This document shows, one piece after another, positions 11,128-22,572 of a stretch of 64,000 nt of DNA. Origin of the DNA: Mikania micrantha (taxonomy: Eukaryota; Streptophyta; Magnoliopsida; Asterales; Asteraceae); NCBI GenBank assembly GCA_009363875.1, contig CM018695.1, positions 16,712,755-16,776,754 on the forward strand. Reading direction: 5' to 3'. The notes beneath the pieces are model-generated. The model did not search any database. It saw only the letters and a list, made by a program, of their open reading frames with translations, and was not told where the DNA came from. The position numbers were made by a program, and so were the translations under genes. Positions within the stretch are counted from its first letter, which is position 1. Each line of letters begins with the position of its first letter.

Positions 11128-11892
11128 CTACTTGGAGGCAATCGTAGAGTGAGATTCTGCACTGGCAGCAGGTCCGTCGTCCTGCTCCTCGAAAGGCTCC
11201 TCCTCAGGATCTTCCTCCGGATCCCCCTCAAAGTCCTCGTCAAGGTCCCTTGCGTTCATCATCGCATCACTGGCCTGTATCTGTGCGGTGTTATCCTTTA
11301 AGACTACCTCAACTGCTCCTAGATAGAATCCGTGCTCCTAGACCACTGCAGTGACAGCCTTCCGGTGCTCCTCCAGCTGTCCAGTACGAACACATAGCTT
11401 AGCGACCTCAGTCGCCATCTCCTCCTGCCTAAGTATGGCGTCCTTGGTCATGCCGGCCAAGACATCGTGTACTCTGTCAGTATAGGCGAGCTCCTTCTGC
11501 AGGTAATCCACCTGTCCTCGAAGGTGTCAGTTATCATCGCGTAGGGCCCTGACCTCGTCGATCAGCTCTTACAAGTATCGGGCCTCATGATCCGACCTGG
11601 AGACATGGGATACAAAAGCCTGCTTCAATGGCACACCCAGTGCCGGAAGTCGATGATCGCCCGGTGCGTCACCCGGAAATCTAGGAAGAGGCACTCGCTC
11701 CTCCTCTATTCAATGCCATACTGTCATGGGGTACCAATCCCATGGTCGGACACTACTCGAAGGGCGAGTCATGCGGTACTCCTCTAGCTCCATATCTGGT
11801 AGTATGCATCGTCTCTAGCGACGCTCATCCTCGACCAGGTCATTCTCAACAGGCCGTTTGCCTGGGTCTCTCCCGTCTTTGTTGTTGTCCAT
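11128..11892 (-). pseudogene. Gypsy A upstream ORF before gag, function unknown
   Basis: From an ATG at 11890-11892 the minus strand codes for MDNNKDGRDPGKRPVEN and stays readable in one frame to TIASK and a stop at 11128-11130, about 254 codons, with about five internal stops. Middle part: charged and leucine-spaced (ELAYTDRVHDVL, EEMATEVAKL), plausibly coiled-coil. C-terminal part: strongly acidic (DLDEDFEGDPEEDPEEEPF). It lies between primer site and gag, separated from gag by about 240 bases, so it is probably a separate translation unit. A second family A copy begins the same way at 51994 (MGNNGDGR), which supports a real ORF of the family. I recognise no domain. Confidence 0.6.
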
Positions 11893-12025
11893 CTTGTAAT
11901 CTCGGTTAAATAAGTAACAGATAACAATAACATATATATTATTGTGCAGAGTCTAGTGTAGTGTCTAGTGTAGAGCAGTGGCTATAGTCTAAGTTTACTA
12001 CATGCAAACCTAGTTCCCTATAACC

Positions 12026-12043
12026 AAGGCTCTGATACCAGTC
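12026..12043 (-). other. Primer-binding site of gypsy A
   Basis: On the minus strand, GACTGGTATCAGAGCC follows the 5' LTR end GTGTGACA directly. TGGTATCAGAGC is the standard complement of plant initiator-Met tRNA. Confidence 0.93.
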
Positions 12044-14771
12044 TGTCACACCCCCAATTTCCCACGTGCGGTGTCAGATTGCGTAGGTGTGACGTGGCCA
12101 GAATCACAGCCCTCAGTCATATAGAACGACTCTATATGTGTTTAAATAAACTCGTATTTAACAAAACCATATAGTTTTATAATACATGCAGCGGAATATT
12201 AAAACTGCTAGACACCACGATGTTTGACATAACATAATGTAAATAAAATTGTTTGATCAAAATGACACGTTATGAATGTACGCAATTACTAAACTCGTGC
12301 CCTTAAGTGCATCCATGTTCCGTGCCAGTCAACTAATTACCTGAGAATATATGTTTAAGAAAAAAATGTCAACACATAGGTTGGTGAGTTCACAGGTTTT
12401 GATATAAATACATAATCAGTAAAATATTTGTCACGTGTCATGTTGTTTATTAAATGTTAGTCACAAGCCCTAGGCTCCAAGTACCACCTGCATCACTACA
12501 GAGCTAGACTTGTTAGCTCTTGCCTCCGCCATGTCTCGTAATAACAATGGAACGATGGGTCGAGATTACACGCGTCTCGACCTCCCGTCAGTATTGGCGC
12601 CGCGTGGGGTTCGTCACACCCAATAGATCTATCTAAACTCACATCGTTGTTTGAACATTAACAGTAAGACTGTGCGAGGACTTTGTTACGATCCAACACT
12701 TAATGTTTGTTTAATAAACCAACATACACAAATGTTTGTACAAGTAATAATGTTTGACTCGAGTTAACAAGGATTCTCCCCTATTTAGAAAGCATGTAAA
12801 AGCTTTAAAGAGGGGCCGTAAAATCACCTTAGTGATTGTGGGGAAATGCGTAAGCTCCGGGTTTCTTCGGCGCGTCGGTCAGCGGCTACTTATATCGTAT
12901 AGCTTACGTGAGTTCGTGTACGTGGTCGTGTTTCATGTTCGTGCTCGTGTTTGTGCTCAGCAACCCACGGTTTTTATGTTTTTTCATGTCGATCCATACT
13001 AACCGTGTTTTACCATGTCAAGTCAATGACCCGTTGGTGAACCGTGTGTTAGTTATAACTCGTGCATCATTCGTGATCGTGAACATAGTGAACAAAACAC
13101 ACAATTCGCGTTTATGGACAACTTACTATTTATAGTAAGTTTCCATTTTTAGAAAGTTTACAACACTTATCGTTTTAATGTTTCTAGAATGATCATTAAT
13201 CCTACATGATCATGTTAACACATAGCACCGTGTTACAAACGATCAAATAAACATATAAGTCGTTTTTAGTTATTAAAGTTTCCTAAAATGGAAAGTTTCT
13301 ATATTTAGCAACTTTTCATTCTAAGCATTTTTTAACCAAGTTAATGCATAACACTTTTTAATAACTTCATTAATAACAATTTCACATCATATTAACTACT
13401 TATTTCACCAAAATCATCATTTGTCAAGAGTTTACAAAAATAAAGTTACTAAAATAGTAAATATGCCCATAAGCTCATCAAAGGACTAGATTTACATTCC
13501 TAATCCATTTTCATGTATATATCATCATAACATACCACAAATGATCCTATTATCATCATGCATGTTCATACTTTCACACCTATCATCAATTTGTAACACA
13601 AAAGTTACTAAAAATAGCAACAATCTCACATAATCCATTTTTGATCATTTTAATCGTAACGAATCATATAGCACATCCAAGTATCATCAATAACCGTTTA
13701 TCATAACCCAAAATCATCTAAAATAGCCTAGATCATAAATGCATGCTAGCGTCAATGAACATTTCATAATTTCATGCCTCATATCTTACAAATATCAACA
13801 AATCTCATTGCAAATCACAATAGATCATTCTAATACCCTTAAATCAGTAATAATATCACAAAACCCAGATTCATATCATTACAAATTCATGCATGTGAAG
13901 ATCTAGTGTGTGCATGCAAGCTTTGAGCCTTGCATGTGGGTTTGTGTGTGTTGGATGTGTGAAATGGACATTAGAACTACTCTCAAGACCTTGTAACACT
14001 GAGATGATGTTGTAGCAGCTCTAAAAACCTTCTGGAAAGCAGTGTTTGACAAGAACAAGTTGATGGTGATGATCTCCAAGCTCCACCAACCTTCTTCTTC
14101 TAGCCTCCTATGGTCTCCAAGTTTTAGTTCTTCAAACTTGAGCTTCCAAGGGCTCAACAACGGATTCCAGAGCTGTAGCGGATGGTTTAGAGGTGATTTT
14201 ACTGAGAGGATTGCATCTGGTTGCAGGTAATATGATTGTAATAGGATTGAAATGATTTTTGAGTTGCTCAAGAAGATATTCTGTAGTTTCTCAAGAAGAT
14301 ATTTTGTAGTCCTGTCTCCCAGGCACATCGCCTGTCGTGCCGTGCTGAAGCCAGGCGTAGCGCGCGGAGGACCCTGGTCCGAGATGTTTCCCGTGTCTCG
14401 CGTGCACCGCCTGTGGTCGATGATTGGGCCCGGGTGTAGCGCCTAGCCGCTCAGACAAGCCCAATTGGGCCATTTTTCATATTCAAGCTCGTTTTCACTC
14501 GTTTCTCGACTGTAACACATTGTTTTAACATCGTTTGAACTCTAATCATCAATTATTTGTCATAATGTACTTGTGCAATACACTTGTGCTTGACAGGTAC
14601 GACGTTCACCAACGTTCGTGATTTCTGACACGTGTGTGCGCTTTTTTGTATAATTCCTCGAATTATCCTGTTGTGTGACTGTGTTTATACTGTCGTGCCA
14701 CGTATGCAAATGTCAATTAAATAAAAATTTAATTAAAAGAAAATCTGGCCTGGAAATTACGGGGTGTCACA
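12044..14771 (-). repeat. 5' LTR of gypsy A
   Basis: Starts TGTCACACCCCC and ends GGGGTGTCACA, followed by target duplication CCGCG at 14772-14776. It is colinear with 3491-6275, including the palindrome (13120-13141) and the GC-rich motif cluster (about 14330-14460). The donor-like site near 12820 has one base changed, but the acceptor-like TTCTCAG (minus strand, about 12345) is intact. Confidence 0.95.
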
Positions 14772-14784
14772 CCGCGATACGAGC

Positions 14785-14803
14785 CCTAGGCTCTGATACC
14801 AAA
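14785..14803 (-). other. Primer-binding site of gag-only copia element
   Basis: On the minus strand TTTGGTATCAGAGCCTAGG follows the LTR end. It is the same initiator-Met class of primer, now separated from its own gag by the gypsy insertion. Confidence 0.92.
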
Positions 14804-15128
14804 TGCTGGTTCTGGCCTTGATTGAAACAAAGAAAAACTCACTTTTTGTATGAAAATATGCAGAAAGAAGATGAAGAAAGCTTATGTACATAAAACACAA
14901 TTTTTATTATCAAAAGAACTTGGATATAAACAGCCTATTGCATAGAATCAATCAACCACAATAGGAACTAACGTTATTTCAAACTAACGTGGGCAATCCC
15001 ATTATTTCTACTACTTCAAACTACCAAATCTTGAAGACCCATGATTTACCAAACTAATGACCCATGAACTAGACACTAATTAGTAAACATTAAATAATAA
15101 GAAACTAACATCACGATTAATTCCACCA
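14804..15128 (-). repeat. 5' LTR of gag-only copia element
   Basis: About 325 bp, starting TGCTGGTTC and ending TTCCACCA in plus reading, followed by target duplication GAGAT. It matches 1604-1977 but lacks about 50 bases in the middle. Confidence 0.92.
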
Positions 15129-15515
15129 GAGATAACCCAGCCATGCCCATCGTGATGGTAGCTTGCCCGTGGCTTGAGCCAACGCCTGTATCTCTTGTGC
15201 GGGACCAACAAAGCCCCTTGTGGCCTTTCAAGTGGTAGTGAGTTTAACCACAATGCTAAATGTCTTAGTGTAATCAATTCCATTTGTTTAATTAAAGCCT
15301 TTGGCTACAAGTCATGCTTTGTATAACTAAAAAGAAATTGGGATGGCAAATGATCCTATAAACTCATTTTCGACCAACATATTGGCATTAGCATAAGGAA
15401 CTTTAGAACCTTAGTGTGGTTAGAGTAGATAGAGGTAACCTTTATGTCTATTGCTTCCCATCATATTGGCTATTTCTCAGCATAAAAAAGGTAATGTGCT
15501 AAGTAGGAGAAGTAT
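15129..15515. other. Flank of the copia insertion
   Basis: No recognised gene. A minus-strand frame from 15283 continues across the copia insertion point into 1-1598 for about a dozen codons before a stop, so the element may have landed in a coding or pseudogene exon, but the product resembles nothing I know. Confidence 0.4.
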
Positions 15516-15724
15516 CACTACAAAAAAATAGGTTTTTAGGACTGAAAAATCAGTCGCTGATAGTTGTTAATCAGTTCCTAATGTTTATCAGGGACTAATT
15601 TTTCCAGTCACAAGTCAGTGACGGATGCCTAGTACTTGATAGTAATGATATTAACTAAAAATCAGTCCCTATTTGTATTGCACAACGAGGAATTATTTTC
15701 AGCACCGGATACGAAAATACTTAG

Positions 15725-18700
15725 TGTAACATCAGTGCCAGAACCGTCACCGGAACAGTGATCTCTACAGTACATGAACAGTAAATCAGGTACATATTTC
15801 AGTTATCAATTGTATATCATTTTCATTTCATGTTATCATAGCACAGTTCAGATTCAATTCAGAAAACAAAGTTCAGAAATAGGGTTCTTGAGTCAGATAA
15901 TTATCTGGCAACACAGAACCATCATGGGTGTTAATTTTTAGGACTTAATTATGTATAAACGTATGTGAGGCTTTATAGAACAAAACACACGAATATTGTT
16001 ATTTGAATGCTAAATCGACGGGTTATTCATACAGGTGACGATCTGTACGAATATATCTGAAAGTTTAACGTTCTGAATGATATTCTATAATTAAAAAACA
16101 ATATTGAAAAGTATAGTTATCTTCGTGTTCGTACGGGTGACGATTCGAACGAATACGCGCGACGACCGTACGATTCAATTTAAACAGTTAATTAATATTT
16201 TAAATTTAAATGAATAAAAGATATTAGTTAATTTATTAGGAATCACAACCTAGAATAATTAAATGAATTCTGTTTTTATAAACCGTGTCGTTTCGTTGCG
16301 AAAACTACGTGAATCGGCACTTTACGTGAAACCGAACGAGACCGAACGACCGGGTATTTTCCCCACATTTAATGTGGCAATTAAATGCCACAACCACCAC
16401 CATTCCACTCTTTCTCTCTCTCAACCTCGTTTACATCTCTCTCTCTCTCTAGTTTTCTTTCAAGAACAACCTTCTCTCTAAGATTTGGAGCCCAATTCTA
16501 GTCGGATTCAAGCTCTCTAAGTGTCAAGACATTCATCTCAACACGTAGATCACGGAAGTACAAGGAAAACAAGCATTCAACCGTGGAATTTGAGGTAAAC
16601 ATTCACTTTAGATTCGGTTTTAGAGGGTTTTCATGATTTCATGTAGTTTTGCTATTATAATCGATACTAAACACTTAAAACACTTAGATGAAGGTGTCTT
16701 GCACGTTTAGGTAACTTTAGGAATGAGTTGTGACAGGTTTAAGGTCTCAAGAATGAGGATGGAAGCCATGGAAATGCACAGGTTCGTGAGAACCTTTTCA
16801 ACCGAACCCAGTAGCATCGGCCGAACCTTCCTAGGATAGAGCCGAAACATGGGGTGGCGAACCCTGAAGACCTGACAACCTGCTGGCCGAACCCTAGCTC
16901 ACTATCAGCCAAACCTGTGGTCCCCAACCTAACCGCGAACCACTTGAGCCGAACCTTTTTGGCTTCACGAACCTAGGTGTTAACCTAACCAGTGGACAAA
17001 CCCTGCATGGCCGAACCTTGGCCATGCGAACCCCAAAACCTCACGAACCTAAGGGCCTGGTTTCACCGAACCTTGTATGACCGAATCCTTAGCAGCCTCA
17101 CGAACCCTGGTAGGTCCCGAACCCTTGTACATGCAACACCCTAGAAACTGAACGAACCTGGAGGGTTCGTGGGTGGCAAATTTAGAGCCGAACCCTAAGG
17201 GTTCGTTGGTGATGAGTGTAGCCGAACCCAAGGCCAGCCCCTTCAAAGGTTCGCTGCCTTGGGATGATGCTGAACCTAGATGCCTCTAAGAACAAAATTC
17301 CTAAGGAGCATGGGAGTTAGATACGTGCATATACATAATGCAAAGTAGGTGTGTGCATGGGGACCCACATGATCTATGCATGGAGTGAATTAAGAGGAGT
17401 AAATGTCAATCACATTTATTTTAGAATGAACAAAGTCATTGTTGTTAAACAACAAAGATGTTAAGATTAGGATGGTAAATTATTGCCACTAACATAAGGA
17501 TAACTTATAATCAAGGATTCTAATGGGTCTAGGTTGTGCTCAAGTGGATAACATTGTTAGAAATCTATGAGAATCAAAAACACAAGTTGGATAATCAATT
17601 AGGAATCAAAGGTATTCAATTGGGCCAAAGTGGGCCCAATGCGGTTTAATTAAGCCCATCACACACTAAGTGTTACTTAAACTTAAGTAATGAGATTGTA
17701 ATAAAAGAAACCTATTTATAACTTGTTAGATTTCATTAAATGGTTTTGACTTAATATTGAATTAAAATGGAAGTTAATTGTAATGTTTTGATTTAAATAC
17801 TTATTTTGATTTAATTGTTTGGGAACTTGTTGAAAAATAGACAATATAATTGTCTGGATTTGAACTAAATACAAAGGAGACTCTGCCCAAATTTTGTAAA
17901 ATTTATCTTAAGTGTTGTAATTAAACATGGGATTTGGGGTCATAAAAAGGGTAACTAAGTTAGATTAGATCATAGATACACTTAGTACTAGGACACTTAG
18001 TTACACACACCGAGACAAAGATCTAGATACGACGACTACTACGCGTACTTATTGTATTCGAATTCTTATAAAATAACTCAGGAACTGAAGAAACCTAAGC
18101 TACAACAAGAGCGTGCATTTTGTATTAGATCATTTACATAGCAGCACAGGTGAGTTCATTGCCCCTTTTCTAACATTTTGTTTTAAAACGCGGGGCTGAG
18201 AAGCATACGTAAACTGTTTTATTTAAATTGTTTACTTAAATGCTTTTATTTATCATATGTCATATTCTTATGTTTGTTGATACTCCTAGACTCCTGTCTA
18301 GGTAATTACTAAACAAATCAAATTATCAAGTTAATTAAAATTACTCTTATGAGTAATACTTTAAATCTAAACTCTAGATAAACCATTAGTCAATCAATCT
18401 CAAATTCAAGAATCTAAATTCAAAGTGAAATCAAAGGAACTAAAACAAAAGATCATATTTAAAGGAAACCTAATTCAGTGTGGAATCTGAGAACAAAGAA
18501 TCATAATCAAGAATCAATTATCATTGTGAATCATGGAAATTCTAAAGATCAAGATCAAGAGACTCAAGGAATCAGAAATTATAAATGTGTGTGAATCATT
18601 GAAATAATGAAATCATTACAATCTAATGAAATCATTAATATTTGAGTTAAGGTGGATGTCAGTTGTATAGGGAATCAAGACCATGTGTAACACACATAAA

Positions 18701-19768
18701 GTCCCTTCAGGTATAGTAGACTCTTGTAGTCAAGCTATATGGGCAATAACGCGAACTATCAAATGAATTCAATATCAAAAATCAAGAGAATCAAAGAGAT
18801 CAAGAATCAAAGGATATCCGTAAAGTCCCTTTCAGGTACAGAAGACCATTGGGTCAAGCTGTATGGGCATCATTAAAATCTCGTCACGCCCAGGTATACT
18901 CCTTGTGAGCTTTGCCTGGTATGGGTCACGTGTGAGAGGTTACAACTTGGACAACCACCAACAACTAAGTCTAATTGATTGAGTCAAATAAGGCCCAATC
19001 ATCATGTCTTAGTTGTATTTAAATGTTTTATTTATTTATTAAATTAAATATTTAACATTTTATTTCAATCACTGACTTTTGGGGAATCATGTATCTATGA
19101 TGAACTCAAGAGAGTCAAAGGTAAATCAAATTTTGGAAAGCATAATCTAAATCAGAGGTGTGTAGGGTAAAAATGCTTAATTATCATTAACAACAGTGTC
19201 ATATGCGTATTAGTATGTGGTGGGACAGCGTCTGGGCGGGTTTGTAGGCTCGACTCAGGGGTATCCCCTATATATAAGCATACCGATATGGATATTACAT
19301 GTGAAGTTAATGAGGTTAGGGTCTCTACCGAAAGAGGTTTTCAAATCATTCTCAATTACTAAACTATATGAACTCACCAACCATGTGTTGACTTTATTTT
19401 TGCATGACTTCTCAGATGACGAACAGGTCAACTGAAGAGTTGTTTCTTTTGGACTAGGTTACAGATAGAGGACCTAGCTTTTTGGACATGCATACTTTTG
19501 GACATCATACACAGTTATTTTGTATATCTTGTGCAGATACAAGATTGAAGATTTATGATGTGATAGTAGATTTACATTGTTAAATTATAAACTGAACTGA
19601 TGCAATTTAACTTTGTAATTCTATTTTAGTATAGCAAGTTTCTCATTTATATATCATGTGCAATGTAAACAATCTGATCATTTCGATTATCACTCTCGAT
19701 ATCGCGCCCCGGGAACCTTCCGCCTGTCGAGGAAACCCGATCCTACCCCGCCGGCTCGGGGTGTGACA
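15725..19768 (+). repeat. Solo LTR of gypsy family B
   Basis: Starts TGTAACATCAGTGCC and ends CGGGGTGTGACA, about 4.0 kb, with identical 5-bp flanks CTTAG at 15720-15724 and 19769-19773. No primer site or polypurine tract adjoins it, so it is a solo LTR left by LTR-LTR recombination. It shares ends, the CT-rich leader (about 16405-16490), the donor-like site (18149/18150), the acceptor-like site (19411-19415) and one copy of the 167-bp repeat (about 19168-19335) with the B LTRs at 52019 and 60226. Confidence 0.93.
16740..17280. repeat. GCCGAACC-type short-motif array inside solo LTR B
   Basis: The core GAACC preceded by CG or CCG recurs about 18 times in 540 bases, with a few inverted copies (GGTTCG). 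Spacing is irregular. I do not see this array in the two B LTRs at 52019 and 60226. Minus-strand frames at 16739-16927 and 17049-17246 are by-products of the repeat. Confidence 0.8.
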
Positions 19769-20200
19769 CTTAGTCCTTAATATGGACAATAAAATCACAC
19801 CAAATTAGTCTCCTATGCATGTTTTAGCGACTACAATTCAGTCTCAGTTAGTATGATATTTCATTCCGAATTGGATGATTATAGGGACTGAAAATCTGTC
19901 GTATAAAAAATATATTTGTTGTCCCAGATAAATTTATTTAGTTTTGCGACTAAAATTAATCATTTTCCAATAAGTTTTTAAGACTGACATTTAGTTTTTG
20001 ATATAAGTCAATTTCAATCGTTAATATGGTTGTTTTTAGGACTGAAAATTAGTCAATGTTAGTGTTGTATTTTAGTCTCTAATAATCAGTTCACGATAAT
20101 AGTTAAGTTTAGTCTACAATATGCTTAGTTAATACATAAAATCAGTCTCAAAAGAATAATTTATTTTATTTTTATTACTGAAAAATAGTTTCTAATACAA

Positions 20201-21155
20201 TTTGATTTAATATTCAATATGCATTAACATTTTGTAATACATATCATGAACATCATTCATAATTTTGTTTCTTATGTTTTCAAGAATCTCAATATATTCA
20301 ATCATTAACATTATAGCAATAATCAATCAAACCAATACCAATTTATCCGTTCAAAAACAAGAAAAAGTACTTAACAATGAAATAAAATTTAAAAAAAAAA
20401 CATCTCCATTAATATTCTAGGTAGTGTGGTAACTATCACCGGATAGTCCTTCTGAATCAGAGAGGTAATTAAATGCTTAATTACTGGAGGCTTTTAACGG
20501 TAATAATTATATGATATTAATGTTTAAATACATTTTAAGTAAATAAAGGTGTTTATATCTAGATCTAGATCACAAGTTTTCATTTTAGAAAACCCTAAAA
20601 TCTCTCTCTCTCTCTCTCTCTCTCCCCCCCCCCTCATGTCGACCTTTACCCTCTTGGCACCCTTGCTGTCGGCGAAGCCCCATCGGTGACCACCGCTGCT
20701 GCCGCACCATCATAGGTGGTTACCACCACCAGGTTGTGACGGACGCAGATGAGTCAAAAAAGGAGTTGGCGTACGTTTTTAAACCTAATAACCAAACCCT
20801 ACCTCAAAATCATCGTACCATCTGTGCTTACATTGTCATACCAGGCTTCTCACTGGTGGTCCAAATTGACTTACCAGTTCGTTCGAAATCTTCGTACCAA
20901 AGCGATCCAAGTCAAAGTCGACTTTCGATTTGGTACACCACAAACCTAAACGAGATACGTGGGGGTATAACGATTTGGTGACTATGAGACCAACCTAACA
21001 CAACTCTGTTGTTGTCCGTGAAAAAAAAATTGGAGCAGGAGATGTTACAAACAATGAAGGTATTTTAAAGTTGTGTACTACTCAATGTGAAGAGTTTCAT
21101 GGTGGGAGTCTATTTTTAGTAATATATGGAACATATTGTAAAAATACCTTAAATG
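20201..21155. other. AT-rich spacer with a gene-leader-like patch
   Basis: Mostly AT-rich with no recognisable gene. At 20585-20640 the sequence AAACCCTAAAATCTCTC, a long CT run and a C run precede an ATG, which is the look of a plant 5' untranslated leader. The frame from that ATG (about 20635) stops after about 17 codons. A plus-strand frame at 20736-20981 has no recognised domain. This may be the remnant of a gene start. Confidence 0.35.
20601..20633. repeat. (TC)n microsatellite with C run
   Basis: Twelve TC units followed by a run of about ten C residues. Confidence 0.95.
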
Positions 21156-21472
21156 TGTTAAGTTAATCGAGCTATTCATGGGTCACGAGTAACGGTTCAG
21201 GGGCTCGTGGGTCAAGAGAAGGAGTTATCCAAGGTCAAAGTAGTCATTTTGACTGCAATTGAACGTGAGGAATTGGTCAACCGACTAAGATGGGATTTTA
21301 GGTTAGATCATGGGGTGTTTGTCCATGTTCATGCTCGTTCTTAGGATTATGTTTATTTATGTTTTTGTTTCTCATTTAATGTTTCGTAGTCATCCTAATT
21401 AAATGTGCAACAACTTTGAAAAACATTTTCTCTTTACGTAATTGTGTGTCGTAATCTGTTATTGAATCAACA
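21156..21472 (+). repeat. 5' LTR of small LTR element
   Basis: 317 bp with TG...CA ends, followed at once by the primer-binding site (21473-21486). Confidence 0.85.
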
Positions 21473-22296
21473 CTTGGTATCAGAGTAATGGTTTGTAGAT
21501 CTAAGGAAGGCTCCATCGACCGGTGTGCCGGCCGGTGGAGGGAAGAAGTAAAAGAAGGCCTGGAATTGTAACTGGAGACTAAAAACGACAGTAGACTGAG
21601 ATGGCGAGGTGTTTCGCGTTAACAGTTGTTGTGGTGAATTAATGCTTGAATGTTAGTAGTGAACAAAGGTGTTCGGTAAACCAAGGGGTGTAAGCGATCA
21701 AGTAGCAAGTTTGTCAAGATGTGGGCTTTATTGGATCTTTTACTTGGTTAATCCGTTGCTTGCTTGTGATCAATAGGGAATTAGTTATTTGTGGCATGCA
21801 TTTGGCCGGATCCACACCATACTCTCTGGGTGGTTGTCAATAAAGGAGTAGAAAAATATATTGCTTTCGTTCGATCGGGTTTTCTTTCTTGCCTAGGATA
21901 AGAACGAAAAAGCAAGATGGCTTGTTCTTTATGGCATAAGTGTTCCAACCGGTAGTGCGGAAGAAGCAGACGGGAAGGATTCGTCAAATAGAAGGCTTTG
22001 AATCGGGTTATGCTTAGCGGGTAAAAGAAAAGGACGTTAGGAGCAGGAGGCTTGATTAGTTTTTGCTTTTGGTTGGTGGTCAAGAACAGTTGGTTTCGTG
22101 ACCAAGAGGAACTACATGCACCAGAATGGTCGAGTGATATTTGAAAAAATTAGGAGCCTATACTGAGAATACTTTGGACATTATCGAGGTGAAGGTTGGG
22201 TGTCCGGGAAAGGTCAATACGGGTCAAGGCGAAGACATGTTTTGACGTGAACGTTGCAGTGAAGAACAACGTGAAAAACAATGATTAAGGGGTGAT

Positions 22297-22572
22297 TGTT
22301 GGGTTAATCGAGTTGTTCATAGGTAAACATGTCAGTGGTTCATGGATTAAGAGAAGAATTTACCCAAGCTTAAAATAGTCATTTTGACTGAAGTTGAACG
22401 TGAGGAATTGGTCAACCGACGGAGATGCGATAGCTGGTTAGATCATGGGGTGTTTGTCCATGTTCATGCTTATTCTTGGGATTATGTTTATTTATGTTTT
22501 TGTTACTTATTTAATGTTTTGTATACATCTTAATTAAATGCGCAACAACTTTGAAAAAATTTTCTCTGTATA
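22297..22572 (+). repeat. 3' LTR of small LTR element, truncated
   Basis: Matches 21156-21430 with scattered differences. Similarity ends near TTTTCTCTGTA, where a plant-mobile-domain fragment begins. Confidence 0.8.

Larger units (their letters stand above)
3491..14771 (-). mobile_element. Full-length Ty3/gypsy chromovirus, family A
   Basis: Two long LTRs (3491-6275 and 12044-14771, about 2.7-2.8 kb each) flank about 5.8 kb of internal sequence. Target duplications CCGCG lie at 3486-3490 and 14772-14776. LTR ends are TG...CA. The primer site (12026-12043) and polypurine tract (about 6276-6292) place transcription on the minus strand. Domain order is upstream ORF, gag, zinc knuckles, protease, RT, RNase H, integrase, chromodomain-like tail, which is the chromovirus order and resembles the Tekay/Del lineage. 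Stops and frameshifts occur throughout, and several catalytic residues are replaced. The LTR pair differs at roughly one base in ten over the first 70 bases by eye, so the insertion is not recent. Confidence 0.95.
1604..15128 (-). mobile_element. Gag-only Ty1/copia element (TR-GAG-like), split by a gypsy insertion
   Basis: Two LTRs (1604-1977 and 14804-15128) flank a short internal region. Identical 5-bp target duplications GAGAT lie at 1599-1603 and 15129-15133. A primer-binding site lies at about 14785-14803 and a polypurine tract at about 1978-1998, so the element reads on the minus strand. Without the nested gypsy element (3491-14771 plus its 5-bp duplication) it is about 2.2 kb. Its only coding capacity is a copia gag that ends right at the polypurine tract. 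Protease, integrase, RT and RNase H are absent. That matches the published TR-GAG class of non-autonomous elements and implies mobilisation in trans. Boundaries are secure from the TSD and TG...CA ends; the class name is inference. Confidence 0.9.
15516..20200 (+). mobile_element. CACTA-like terminus and subterminal region, interrupted by solo LTR B
   Basis: CACTACAAAAAAATAGG at 15516 has the form of a CACTA transposon end. It is followed by repeated short motifs built on GGACTGAAAATCAGTC (15540-15670). The same motif class continues after the solo LTR (19774-20110: GGGACTGAAAATCTGTC and others), as expected for subterminal transposase-binding repeats. The solo LTR with TSD CTTAG separates the two halves. 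I found no transposase and no opposite terminus, so the element is truncated or non-autonomous and the right end is approximate. Confidence 0.6.
21156..22572 (+). mobile_element. Small non-autonomous LTR element
   Basis: LTR 1 is 21156-21472 (TGTTAAGTTAATCGAG to GAATCAACA). CTTGGTATCAGAG, a primer site, follows directly. LTR 2 begins at 22297 after a polypurine tract (ATTAAGGGGTGAT) and matches LTR 1 until about 22572, where similarity stops abruptly and the last 40 or so bases are missing. The internal region is only about 824 bp and shows no gag or pol, so the element depended on others. Because the right end is lost, no target duplication can be checked; the left flank is AAATG. Confidence 0.85.

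Noticed and set aside
15080..15283. Minus-strand frame as an intact host gene
   Set aside because: Its end lies in the copia LTR and the product resembles nothing known; kept only as a note on the flank.
16263..16481. Plus-strand 72-codon frame in solo LTR B
   Set aside because: It spans the CT-rich leader of the LTR, and I see no matching frame at the equivalent place in the other B LTRs.
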